Assembly: GCA_037367405.1 (NCBI GenBank)
Contig: JAZKJV010002326.1
Coordinates: 186,001 to 250,000, forward strand
DNA: 64,000 nucleotides
Direction of reading: 5' to 3'
Source: Ottelia alismoides
Lineage: Eukaryota; Streptophyta; Magnoliopsida; Alismatales; Hydrocharitaceae
Under the pieces are notes generated by a model. The model worked only from the letters and a program-made list of their open reading frames with translations, was not told the origin of the DNA and did no database searches. Positions 21,579 to 32,959 of this stretch are shown in pieces (the first letter of the stretch is position 1; every line of letters starts with the position of its first letter). The position numbers and the translations under genes were made by a program.

Positions 21579-23036
21579 CTAGAGACACATGAGCTGGGTC
21601 TTCATGTCGCTCAGAGTCTGTGCCATCTGCTCCATCTGAGTGATGCCCTGGCACTGCTTCTTCTCTATCAGCTCCATCCGATCCAACTTCTCGCTAATGA
21701 TACCCATATCCGCAGCTGACAACTCTGCCTGTGCTGCTGCTACTGCCGATGAACTGGAAGGACTGGCATCGACCCGTGCTATCCTCTGGTACTGCATGGG
21801 TCCTGGCTGCTGCTGGGGTCTGTCCTGAGTGTACAACCTGGTCTGGGACATCACCATATAGTTCTCGGCCATCTCCTCGTAGATGGCCCAGACCTGGTCG
21901 TGATCCTTGGTGAAGTATGACCCGCCACAAGAAGCATTCACCAAGCTCTGGAGCTCTGGTGTCAGCCCGCTGAAAAAGCTCTGCACAAGGTTGGGCTTCG
22001 AAATGTTGTGGTGCGGGCATCGATCCGTCAGCTCTCTGAACCTGTCCCATGCCTCATGGAACTGCTCGTTGGGGAGCATGGAGAAGTTGCTGATAAGGGC
22101 TCTCGCTACATTGGTCCGCCCGAGTGGATAGTACTTGTGTAAGTACTCGGTGCGGAGCTGCTCCCAAGTGTAAACAAACTTCCCCAAGTGCTTCAGCCAG
22201 GTGGCTGCTCTGTCTGCCAAGGAAAAGGGGAAGGAAATCATCCGAATCGTATCCTGGTCCACCTGACGATCGTGGACAGTACTGCAGATCATGAGGAACT
22301 CCTGGAGGTAGAGATGGGGCTCCTCAGTATTGAGCCTGTGGAAGCGGGGGAGTAACTGCAAGGTGTTCGGGGGGAACTTGAAGTCCCCCACGATCGCTGG
22401 AAGTACGACCCAGTGGTGCATCAGCGTCGATCCGGGGTTGTGCAACTCCCGCATCGGTCTCGATGGCTCTCCTCCGCCTGCCGTGGCGGCTGCCGCTGCG
22501 GTGGCGGCTGCTACGGCTGTTGCGGCTGCTGCGGATGCATCGTCTGGGACTCTCGGCCCGTCTCTCCTCTGCTCTCTCTCTGCTCGCATCTGCTCCATCT
22601 CTCTCCTCATATCAAGCATGAATGCTCCCTGATCCCTCAGCTGCTACTGAACTGTCTCGAGGGAGGCGATCAGGGTGGAGTTGATTGCGCCCTGGTCCAA
22701 CACAAAATGCTCAGGTTGTGGACCTCGGGAGCGATCCTCTGAACTGCCGGCCATGGCATCTGTAAAATCAAATGAGCCGAACTCAGGTGCTGATAAGTCT
22801 GCTAATCTCTCCTCTGGCTCATGTCTCTCGGAACCGAAAGATAGGGGGTCGAGGGGGAACAGGGCAGAATCATACTCGGGCTCGGAGAGCTGGTCTCGGC
22901 TCTCGCATGCCAACCTAGATGATCGGGTAGACGCGCCCGAAAGCGGTGCAGCCAGAGGCTGCCTAAGAGATCGTCTACCCATCATCATGATCTGGTGAGT
23001 AAGGCGGATGGGATATGGAGAAACTATGATGAGCAA
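21579..23036 (-). pseudogene. Athila-type gag, N-terminus and capsid
   Basis: Gag would form the virus-like particle that packages element RNA. The central capsid domain (frame from 22619) shows LLPRFHRLNTEEPHLYLQEF, then ISFPFSLADRAATWLKHL, EAWDRFRELTDRCPHH and FFSGLTPEL, the typical order of a retrotransposon gag of the Athila type. The N-terminal 130 codons (23036-22647) lie in the same frame, ahead of a TAG at 22644-22646. The surrounding sequence is Gln-rich, so a C-to-T change in a Gln codon is likely. The natural start may be the Met cluster before GRRSL near 22988 rather than 23036. The upstream piece is Ser/Glu-rich with no domain. Confidence 0.9.
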
Positions 23037-24459
23037 ACAAACCCCTCAGTTCACCAACGCGACGCGAGCTGAAGACCGTGAAAGTTCGGTCCAATTATCT
23101 TGTCAAATTTTATTTGGTGATCAAGCAATCTATTAGAGTGATTACGTGACCTGCTGGGATACCCGATGCTACCCCAACCGACTATCCCGCACGAAAGAGT
23201 CGGTAATCAGTCGGGAATAGCACCGGAGGGCTCTACCTAGTGAACGGGTCACTCTCTCGCACAAGCAAACCAACCAATGAGGGGGTTGCTCTCCCCAAGA
23301 CAAGTTTTTCAGATCAGGTGTCTTTTAAGGTCAATAGCTTAAACAGTCCCAATTTTATGGTTTTTCTTTTTAGTATTTTTCAATAAAAACAAAAGGCCTA
23401 ACGAATTTTTCGGTTCTCCTGATTATTTAGTCCAAAACAGGGGGAGAAGACGAAAAAGCCAATGCGCGAAGAAATCGATGATGCATGCAAAGATAGAAAT
23501 GCGTACCTGTCTCCAGCACTCTACATGCAAAGTGATCCGCGCAGAAATGTAAAGACTGAAAGAAACTACCTATATGGTGCAGCGGTGAAATCCCGAGTCC
23601 TAAACATGTAATTCTACTCAAAGAACCGTCTAACTGGTCATCGATCCTTCAAGCCAAAGGTCCGTTCTCGGTCTACCCCTCCTCCTCCCGACACATCGGA
23701 TTCAGGAGCAGCGCTTGGCAGGGCAGGCTACGGCACGTAGGCTACGAAGGGAGTGAATCAGTTATTTTTATTAGTGATTTATTAGTAGGTCCAATTAATC
23801 GCTCTATAGGAACAGACAATCAATTAAGTGTGGGGATCCTACTAATTACGGTACAGTCAAGCAGAAAATCCTAAATCTAGGGGCTCGAGAAAAACCACAG
23901 AAAACCGTAAAAGGCAGCGAAGAAAACCAAAACCGCGAAAAAATCGCGAAAAATCTAAACTAGCTACCGGGTCCCCCGAGCACACCAGTGCTCGGCGAAA
24001 CAGACCCGAGAAAGAAGTCCAAGTCCAAAGAGTCTATCCCTGTGTTATTACAAATAATCAAATAAAAGAAATAAAAATCCTCGCCCACTCAGCTCTCTCT
24101 CTCACGCTCTCCTGCGGCTCCGTGCAGAAGGGAGCCGCCTCCAAGTCTCGCGATTGCACCGGCTTCTCGAAAGCAGCCGCCTCGATCCTTGGGCCCTCGC
24201 AAGAAAGAAAACAAGTGGTCAAACCAAGAATGATAATCAAATAATAGCAGAAAATATGAACAAGGGTATATGTGCAGAAATGCCAAATAAAATAAACAAA
24301 CAAAAATCAAACAAAAACGAAAATAAAAGAAAAGAAAATAAAACAAAATAAAGCAAAAATAAAAGAAAAACAAAAAGCCCTGAAAAGCCGCGGACTCAGA
24401 AAGAGCCGCGGAAAGCCGCGAAAAAGAAAATAAAGTAAAAATAAAAACTACTAAGCCGT
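23037..24459 (-). other. 5' untranslated leader of the Athila-type element
   Basis: Between primer site and gag there is no recognised coding sequence. It contains GC-rich blocks with CCGCGG-type motifs (about 24388-24420) and an A-rich tract on the plus strand (about 24280-24365, U-rich in the element RNA). Short frames here overlap each other on both strands and show no domain. Confidence 0.65.
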
Positions 24460-24479
24460 GCTCCCCGGCAACGATGCCA
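24460..24479 (-). promoter_or_regulatory. Primer binding site, tRNA-Asp-like
   Basis: On the minus strand TGGCATCGTTGCCGGGGAGC lies 6 bases after the LTR end. TGGCGCCGTTGCCGGGGA-type sites, complementary to the 3' end of tRNA-Asp, are usual in Athila and Tat elements. This is where first-strand cDNA synthesis would start. Confidence 0.8.
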
Positions 24480-24485
24480 TTCTCA

Positions 24486-27400
24486 TGAGCCAGAATTCCA
24501 CTAATCCGGATCAGGTCAAAATATCACTCAGGTCGTTGCGACCTGGATCAATGAGAACCTCGGCTCAATCAAGAAAAATGAAGATCAGACCACCAAAATC
24601 AAATCAAAATCAAATAAAATCGATAGCAGTCCTGGCTATTAGATTAGCCTGGTATAGCGACCAGGGTCGGACTCAGGGAGCACGTGATGGCCTCGCGGCC
24701 TACGAAGTAGTCTAAAAAAGAATTAAAAAAAAATAAAAGACAAGTGTTTTTGGTGGATTTTTAATTGTTTTTAATTTTTTTAGATTTTTAATTAATTAAG
24801 AAAATAAAGAAACTAGAAAAACAACCAACTTCAAGCAATTATTTAATGCATCAAAAATCAATCAAAAATTCCAATAAAAATGTTTTTATGTGTTTTATGA
24901 TTTTTACTATTTTAGTGAATTTTTGGTATTTTTCTGATTTGTATTTAATTTTCTAAAAATAAAACAATGCAAGAAAACAAGGGTACTGTCCAGCCGAGCT
25001 TAAGGGACTTAGATAAAATATCTAGATATCCCCAATAAGCCCGGAGGTAATTTTCCTCTAAAGAGAAAGAAACAGGGAAAATTTAGGCACCTTAATTATT
25101 ATTTTTAGGGTTTTAGATTAATTATTAGAATTTGTATGAGTTTTTAGGTTTTTTTCAATTTTTATGAGTTTTATATAATGCAAAATGACCAAAATTGGTC
25201 AGAAAATCAAACATAATAAAAGCAACAGTACATATTTTTTTTTATAATTTTTAGATGAATTTTAATATTTTTTGTGATTTTTAAAATCAGACAGTAAGGA
25301 AAAAGGCTGTTTTTGAATTTTTAGAAATATCAAATCAAAACAAAAATGTCTCTAAAAATTCTAGAAAATTTTACACATGGCAGGAGCCATGTTTCCAATT
25401 TTCATGGAATTTGGAGTAAGTTTGATATTTTATTCAAAAATAAAACCTAGGTACAATGCACAAGGACCTGTACGTAATTACCCAAAGCTCTGGGGGGTCC
25501 GGTGCAAAATTCCCAAGAAATCACGAGCGCGACGCGTGTCTGGGGCACACAGGGACCTATATGTAAGGAAATAAAGTTCCTGGGCTAAATAATAACAAGT
25601 ATTAAAAGCCCAGGAAACTTAATGTAATTTACCCACTAAAATAACACACATGCGCAAATAAACCACGCATAGAGGTATCGATGCAAATATCTAAGAAGTT
25701 TCATTCATTTCATAACATCCTAGAATTACAGAGCTAAACATGCAAATTACCCAACAAAGCACGTGTCGATGCACATGCTACACTACAAACAGGGGCATAT
25801 ATGCAAATAAAATAAACTTCAGGTCAAAAGTGAAAATAAACCAGAAATAAAAAAAACTAAACTATATATTTACAAGACTAAATAATAAAAACTAAAAGCA
25901 GAGGGGCCTAAGGACAATTACCCCATTATTATATCCAAGGGCTGAGAGCGCGCCACGTGGAGATCCGACGGTGGAGGGGAAAAGGCGCCTCGCTCCTGTA
26001 ACCCTTGGCGTGATCGGACGGCTGAGATGAAGACACGTGTAGGAACCGACGGTGACTGATCAAATGCACCTCATCTCAGGGTCAAACGGTCTGGATCAAC
26101 TCCTCCTCAGATCAACGATGCTGGCAGCTCCTGAAGCGAACGGTGGCGATCAAAACTTGAGCAGGAGGAGCATCGGACGGCAGAGAAGGATCGAGGAAGA
26201 ACTGATGGCCGACGAACTTCGCCGGCCCGCTGCGTGCACTCTCGTCCTCCTCGCGGGGCTCTGATGATCGGAGAAGGCTCATCGTGGGCTCCCGCGTCAA
26301 ATGGCAGTCTCCGATGGCCCAACGGAGCTCCGAGGAGCTCAGGCGGGGCCGGCAGAGCTCAAGCTGCTACTCCAAATGGTCCAAGCCCTCAGATGGGCTC
26401 GGATGTCCCTGTAAATCGCACCAGCAGACTCGCGGGTCGAGGGCAAAGTGCCTCGACCCCGTTAGGATGGGTGATAGTGAACGGTGAGGCGTGGTGGTCG
26501 AGCTCCAGCGAGTGGAGGATGGTGAAGCTCGAAACCCCAGCTCCTGTGCGAGCTGGGTTGAATGGAAGGGCGTAGACCGTGTGCGAGGGATAGGCGATCG
26601 TGATGGAACGGTCCGATGATCGAATGGATGATGGGTGTGGCCGGAATCGAGGATGGTCGGCGACGACAGGATTTGGGGGTAAATCAAAATCCAAGAAAAG
26701 GGGAAAGAATCTAAGCTACCTGGGTGGAGGAATTGACTGGGGATGAGCTTAGGCAGCTCTGAGTCCTTGCCTCACGGGACGTCATGACCCGAGGCTCTGG
26801 CGCTACCTCCTGGCGGCGCTCGGCGGCGGAAGCTCGCCGGATCGATGTCTCCTTGCTCCCTCCTCGCTGCAACACCCTCTGGAGCGAGCTGTCACTATCG
26901 CCAAGACGGTGGAGGTCACTGGGTGGTGAACAAATGAGCCAAAGATACGCAATAGGGTGGCGGAGCTGGGAATTTATATGGGTGCAGGTCAGGGAAGAAG
27001 GGCTCGGGTCCGGCTCGATTGAGCACGGATCCCTAGGATCAATGTCGGGCGAGACTCCCGGATACTTGGGGAGTGATTAGGACCCTCTGTTAGGCTAAAT
27101 GGTGATCGGGTCTGGCGGAAATAAATGGGGGAAGTCGGGTCCGCGAACCAGACCCGTGGGAAGTGGTCCACAGGGGGGAGCTGACCGGGTGGTCAACAAC
27201 CCCCGTGGACCAATGGGAATCACCACATCAGAAAAGATTTAGAAATTGAATTAAAAATAACAAATGGCCGATTTAATTAAAACTCAAAACATGAAATATT
27301 TTTGTTTTAATTTTTTCTATTTTTTGGTGATTTTTAATTAATTTTTCAAAATAGAAATAAGGTATTTACATAATATAGCTATATATAGGTATATACACAA

Positions 27401-28179
27401 TATGTCTTTTTAATTTTTGATTTTTAATTTGTTATTTTTGTGCATTTTTATTCCTATTTTATATTTTATTTATTTATAGTATAAAATTAGGAATAAAAGG
27501 GTATTTTTATTTTATTTTTATTATTTATATACAATAGTGAAATAAATAGATATATACATCTATGTACATGGTATATTTACAATGTGATTTTTGATTTTTA
27601 ATTTTGTGCTTTTTATTTTGTTTTTGTTTTAATGGTTTTTATTTTATTTATTTACAACATAAAAAGTAGAATATATACAAATTTTATAAAAATTAATTTT
27701 ATTTATTTATAAGGCTAAATAAATATAGATGTGTGGACTATATACATGGTGACTATGTACAAGTGAATGTTTTTACCTTTCTTTTTAATTTTTCTATTTT
27801 TATTTGGATTTTATAAATATAAATATATACATAACATATACAAGCCATTTTATTCTAATTTTTTAGAGGAAAATATATTTATTTATTTACAGGCCTATTT
27901 ACACACATGAGCCCCTATCTCCCTATACTTTGGCTTTTATGCGGTCAGGCCCATGCTGAGCCCTCCCTTGGGTTAGGTTGCTCAATATTTATTCTAAATA
28001 TTTCCTCTTTTTCTTTTTAATCTTTATTCTTTTATTTTTGCACAAACACATGCTAATTATTACTTTTTACACCATGCATGCTTTTGGTAGTTATTTATAT
28101 TTACAAATATATACATGCATTTGCAAAGGTTTTTGTAGCTAAAATATAAGAATAAAGAGTGATGAATGAGTATTCATCA
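24486..28179 (-). repeat. 5' LTR of the Athila-type element (complete, 3.69 kb)
   Basis: It starts TG on the plus strand next to the primer site and ends CA at 28179, against copia A. 24725-28179 matches the 3' LTR. 24486-24724 has no counterpart at the other end, although it contains the block GGTCGGACTCAGGGAGC, which resembles GGTCGAACACTGGGAGC at the same relative place in the related LTR at 35311. Inner features are the TATA box at 26972-26978, a changed W-box-like pair at 27180-27197 (first arm GCTGACC), a decayed CACGTG pair near 25758-25780 and a perfect terminal hairpin at 28160-28179. Confidence 0.88.
26972..26978 (-). promoter_or_regulatory. Probable promoter TATA box of the Athila-type element
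   Basis: Minus-strand TATAAAT about 200 bp downstream of the W-box-like pair. As this is the 5' LTR, it would drive the genomic transcript. Confidence 0.5.
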
Positions 28180-28520
28180 TGGCTGAGTTACATTCAACCA
28201 ATGTAGTGAATTATGGATTGTTAGGGGTCTTTCTTTCCTTGACTTTTAACGAATCTGGTCTCTTTCATTGTGGACAGTTGGCCTTGAAATGACCAATGGT
28301 TGAAAATCAAGCCCCTTCTTTTACTTTATCTTCTTCTCCAATTTCTTTTATAACCTCGTGACAAGAGTTCGACCTTGATTAAGGTGAGGACCGACCGACC
28401 ATCTTCGAGGTATAATTTTTTAGGGATGTCTCGATTCATTATAGTGGATCCAAAGTTGTCTAGTTTGCTTCTCTTATCATTGGAGATATGGAGGACAAGA
28501 GTCGAGCTTCTGCAGTTCAA
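28180..28520 (-). pseudogene. Ty1/copia gag end with zinc knuckle (copia A)
   Basis: On the minus strand, about 28250-28320, broken frames give FNH, then GHFKANCPQ, the end of a C-x2-C-x4-H-x4-C zinc knuckle of copia gag. Upstream (28326-28520) an open piece of 64 codons carries MEDGRS-like and basic residues, consistent with the region before the knuckle. After the knuckle about 33 codons lead to the Athila-type insertion, and the next codons of the protease are at 10619. Joined across the insertion, the frame is plausible, so this is the same copia element. Gag would bind and package RNA. It is not functional. Confidence 0.62.
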
Positions 28521-28530
28521 TAGACACTAA

Positions 28531-29010
28531 GTGAATGTCTCCTTCCATGTATTTCATACTCTTTCTTTTTCTTGTTTCTATTCTAATCCCTCTTCTTGCA
28601 TCATCATCACAATAGTGAACAACCTCAAGGCTCCGAGGAACAAATTCATTAAAGGAGAGCGAGAAAGGAAAGTTATTGATTCACTCTCAAGTGAATGGGG
28701 ACAAAAGTTGACAACAATAGAAGAATCAAACATTGTTGAAGACATTGAGATGGATGACTTTATAGGGAACATGATGACCTATGAAGTCAAGGAGAAGAAC
28801 AAGAAGCCAGTCGGACAAGGATGCAAAGAAGAAATCTCTAACTTTCAAGGTAAGTACCCAAGACTCATATGTCGAAGAAACAAATGATTAAGATTGTATC
28901 CTACTCACTTGAAAATTCAAGAAATTCGTGGGCAACAAAAAAAGCTTCAAGTCAAAAGACAGTGGGGATGCACCTACATGGTACTAGCGTAAGAAGGATT
29001 GTCCTCTCCT
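28531..29010 (+). pseudogene. Ty1/copia gag fragment, opposite orientation
   Basis: The plus-strand frame includes KVIDSLSSEWGQKLTTIEE and then DDFIGNMMTYE. This fits the copia gag pattern of L-x-S-L-P-x-x-W...TAIEE...L-x-E-L-x-G-x-L-x-T-Y-E. Further on, at about 28990-29020, KKDCPLLKQ is the end of a zinc knuckle in another frame. The fragment lies head-to-head with the minus-strand copia A gag at 28180-28520, so it comes from a different insertion or from an inversion. No LTR for it was found. Confidence 0.6.
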
Positions 29011-30943
29011 AAAGCAAGAGAAGGAGAACAAGCAGGAGAGATCAAAGAAGTTGATGACTTGATAAGGTCTATACACATCCTCGATCTGGAGCCAAAATCC
29101 CAACAACTGCCCATGATTCCATTCCCCTATCTCATCCATGTGAAGGCTTATTCCGACGTGAAGTTTGACAACGCTCTTACCTAAAAAGGGTCGTGCATGG
29201 TAAAGGGAAGCTTGAGATTGAGAGAACTCATCTATATTGTTATTCGGTTATCGGCTTAGGTTAGGGGGACGCACAATAGGAGCAAATGGGTGGTGGGGCC
29301 CCTCGATGTGATAAAGGGAGGAGGAGCAAACTCTGGCAACCATGTGTGACTGGAGGTGTGTTGGTTGCGTGGATAGAAGGAGAAATGGAAGAAGAAGGAT
29401 GTGAGGCAAGGTGTTGTGTGCAAATGGGTTACAAAACAAAGAGATAAATAGAGAGGGAGAAGAGAAGAACAAATAACATAAGGAGGATCACAGAGGAACC
29501 ACCAGGAGAGGGAGGCGAGAAGGCGAATGAATAGAAGAAGAATATGATGACGAAAATGAAGAAGAGGATGGAGAAAGAGTAACTTGACTCAATGGGCAGA
29601 TGTTGATACATAATGATATGTTCATAATGACCTCCCATGAGAATGCTACTCCTCTCCCCAGTCATCCTTGTTGTTAGAATGTTGTCCCCCACAACCTAAA
29701 ACCCTAATGGCCACAACCAAATAAAACTTTTTTTGTTGTCATCCATTCTTCATCCTTCGTTCTTGTGCAACCACTACCTTGTTTCATGTCTTTCAATGGT
29801 GATATCGATCGGAGTCATCTGAGGCGAACGATGATAGTGATGGCCACGTTGGATTGATCCGTGGAGCATGCCTACACGTAGTCAAGCTCTGCTGAGCTTG
29901 ACAAATGCTTCATAGCCTTGACATCGGTTCACTAAGCCGACAACAGAGAAGCCAAAGCTTCTCAAAACTACCAGCGCTCGTTCCATCTCAGTCCAAGTAC
30001 TCACTCCTATTTCTCCTCTTTGTTTTTCTTCTTTGTATGTTACCTCTGCCTCTTTTCTTTCTCTTCATCCTGTCATGCTCCATCTCTTTCTTATCGCCTC
30101 TCTGTTCTTCCTCTTCCAAGTCTTATTCTTCTCCTTACTGTGATTCTTCCCTTATTCCTATGTGTAATCACCAGGACCCATCATGCTACCCAAACCAATA
30201 ACCATCCACAGCCATACCATCATCATCTCTCCCCCACCTTCTCTTCTACCTCCTGCAAACCCTATACACAGCAACTCCAATCCTTCGCCTTTATAACAGG
30301 AGAGTCGCCCTGCCACGCTTCTTTTCGAATCCCAATGTGAGATTCATTAAACCACAAATAACTTCTTGGTCGAGTGTCTAGATTTCGAGCCTTGCTTGCT
30401 TGTATGATATAGGAGGTCCGTCTTAGACCTCCCTTCGGAAAAGCTGCTGATACGGATGAGCTGTCTGGAGCCTCCTTGCTCATAGTAACTCTGTTGAGCC
30501 CACCTCGGAGTGTCGGCTCCTCCCTCCATACTTAGCACCTGAAGGTACTCAAAATAATAAGGAAGGGGTGTAGAAGCATGTATACCCTTAGATCTGATAT
30601 CCCCCCTCAGTCTCAACCATGTGTTGTGAAGAGAAGCTCCATCGCTTGAATCCCAACTACCGGTGGATCCGACGCGACACATGACAACCTCACTATCCAT
30701 CTGATCGAACTGCTCAAGGCGCATCATCTTCCTTTGAAGGTCGATGTAATTACCTCTGTCTGATTAAAGAACAACCAGCCCAGCTATACCAATCACCATC
30801 AGATCACACAGCCTGGTCACGTGTGCCACCATGTACGTTACTGGTGATTTATAGAAGACCCCGTGAAGATCTGTACTATTACAACAAAGTACTGAGCATG
30901 GAAATCAGCTACAGTGCACGTGCCCGCCCGGGACAATTACGAG
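29011..30943. other. Unassigned sequence
   Basis: No transposon end or protein domain recognised. 29250-29580 is purine-rich on the plus strand and 30000-30260 pyrimidine-rich, which explains several open but low-complexity frames. The 126-codon minus-strand frame at 30347-30727 has mixed composition and no motif I recognise. It may be part of an old LTR. Confidence 0.5.
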
Positions 30944-31455
30944 TAGGGCTGGGTTTTTTTCCACCCAAATAACCCAACCAAACCTTGAAAAATGATTGAA
31001 ATGGATTGAGATATTTGGGTTGATTAGATCCAAATAATAATATTTATTTATTTTTTAGATTGGATGCTGGGTCTAATGCATTCCACTCAACCCACTCAAA
31101 TAATCCAAACTAAAAGTATATGCAATTCATAATTTTATATTAATTCATAATGATATGACCCTGCTTAGCACATATGTTTTAAAAATAGACATTCTACATA
31201 CTTGAGACTAAATAATATATTTATCATATAACCTTAGTTTTATATATAAACATCTACCAATAGATATGTTTCAATTTTTTCCGGTCATAGATACCATATG
31301 AAGTATGATTTTGGTCTAAACCGATCGATCCAAACCCACAACTAAAATAATTATAGTCAATTTAATTTGGTTGGATCATGGATACATACTTTCTTAACTC
31401 AAATCAAACCCAATACGAATTATTTAATCCAAAACAATCGTAATGCCCACTCCTA
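30944..31455. mobile_element. Possible hAT-like MITE
   Basis: The segment begins TAGGGCTGGG and ends GCCCACTCCTA, imperfect inverted ends. Subterminal AACCCAACC-type motifs near the left end and CAAACCCA-type motifs near the right end are common in short hAT derivatives. It is AT-rich inside and carries no gene. No convincing 8-bp duplication is present, so the call is weak. Confidence 0.35.
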
Positions 31456-32959
31456 ATTCCCACCGTAGCTGAAGCATGCACAAGCGTCCCACGTGGCTAG
31501 GGTTTGTTTTCAGTAGATAAGTCCCATATCTGAATTTTTAAAGTTCTATTTTCATTTAAGACTTTGCGAAAAGTCTCGTAATTCGGAATTTATAATTATT
31601 ATTTTATTGCGATACCGATGCCCTTCAAATTGAGACTGATTTTATGCACTTAAGTTTGGAATGAGATATCTATGAATTTTTAAAGATGCATGCATTATTT
31701 TTTGTTCCTTGGAAAATCACGGTTACACTATTTTATTGTGATTCTTAGGTATTTTATGCGTGGTATTGATACTAAACTTTTGACAATAACTTTGTAGAAA
31801 AATATTAAAACATATTCATTTTTGAATTAAATTTGTAATCAATTGTGGCATTTTTATTGAAGTCGAGGGTCAATGTTCTTGAAAAAGAAAAATATCCTAT
31901 GGTAGCTCATGGGGATTTCTCTGTGATATATGATTTCATTGGAATTTTTGGATCTGAATCAATGTATAAAAAATGGAATGTAAAAATCGTTGCTGTGGTG
32001 TTTTTTATTTTTAGTTAGTTCTGGTTGTCTTTAAAATTCAAAAAACGTTAGTGTAAATTCTTTGCATATAGACTATCTCCACTATTTGTAGTTTTGGTTT
32101 CTATTTCTTATATACCTCAAAATCACAAAAGCACCTAAAAATCACCAAAGATCACTAGAAAAATACATGATTCCTAAAAATATGAAACAATAGTCTTTTT
32201 GATACCTTATTACACATACTTTACTGTAAAAATAGAGTAGATATTTTAGGGGTCATTTTAACAAATAAAACAATTTTTTAAACCATCTCATTTTGCCTTA
32301 AAATAGTTTTCAAAACTTCATTTCTTTATTTTTTATTTTAAAATATATCTTATTTTCTAAAATGACCAAAACACTATAAAATGTAAAAAATACAAGAATA
32401 TTTTATTTTCATTTTTACTATAATTTTTATCACATATATTATATTTTAAATCATATATTTTCCCTTTTATAAACATATTTAGAAAACTTTTTCTTTTTTA
32501 TTCTATTTAATATTATTAAATAATTCAAAAATATGCAAAACAAAAAAAATTAAAAATTTAAATTAAACATTTGTTGTCCCTTTGTAATTATTACTTAAAT
32601 CATTTTCTTAGTTATTAAAAATTAATTAAAACTAAAAAATTAAAATTTAAAACTAACTACAATAAAAAACAAAGCATAATAAGAATAAGCAAACACATTT
32701 GAGAGGCACACATGGGCACTCATTTGCACAAGTACACAAATTTGACTTTGTGACATCGACTTGGGTTCGCACATTTAGATCACTGATGCTGGCCTCATAG
32801 TATTGACTTAGTGAACTTCCACATGGTTAAATAAAAGAAGAATTGATTTATATTTTTACTACATATTTGAAATTTAACGAGCACTGCATTCAACATACTT
32901 CTAATAGAATGGTGTCATTGAAAGGGACACACATGAGTGCATGCATGAGTAGGGAATAT
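31456..32959. other. AT-rich sequence, no recognised feature
   Basis: Strongly AT-rich, especially 32240-32700, with no open frame of note and no repeat partner that I can see in the window. Confidence 0.5.

Larger units (their letters stand above)
10621..28179 (-). mobile_element. Athila-type Ty3/gypsy retrotransposon, two LTRs, decayed coding region
   Basis: A 17.5-kb element on the minus strand. From its 5' end it has an LTR (24486-28179), primer binding site (24460-24479), untranslated leader, gag, protease, RT, RNase H, integrase, a 2-kb untranslated 3' region with hairpins, a polypurine tract (14071-14082) and a second LTR (10621-14070). The domain order PR-RT-RH-INT is Ty3/gypsy. The gag, the protease sequence and the MPFGLCNA...FMDD RT point to the Athila lineage. 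No envelope-like gene was seen. It inserted into copia A between its zinc knuckle and protease. The LTRs differ by a few changes per hundred bases where I compared them. The 3' LTR lacks about 239 bases at its outer end and no target duplication is evident. Confidence 0.92.

Noticed and set aside
24725..24740. LTR start at 24725, because both LTRs match only from there
   Set aside because: The primer site lies at 24460-24479, so the LTR must extend to about 24486. The shorter match is better explained by truncation of the 3' LTR.
30347..30727. 126-codon minus-strand frame as a possible host gene
   Set aside because: No motif, no introns or supporting neighbours, and surrounding sequence looks like old repeat. 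Left as unassigned.
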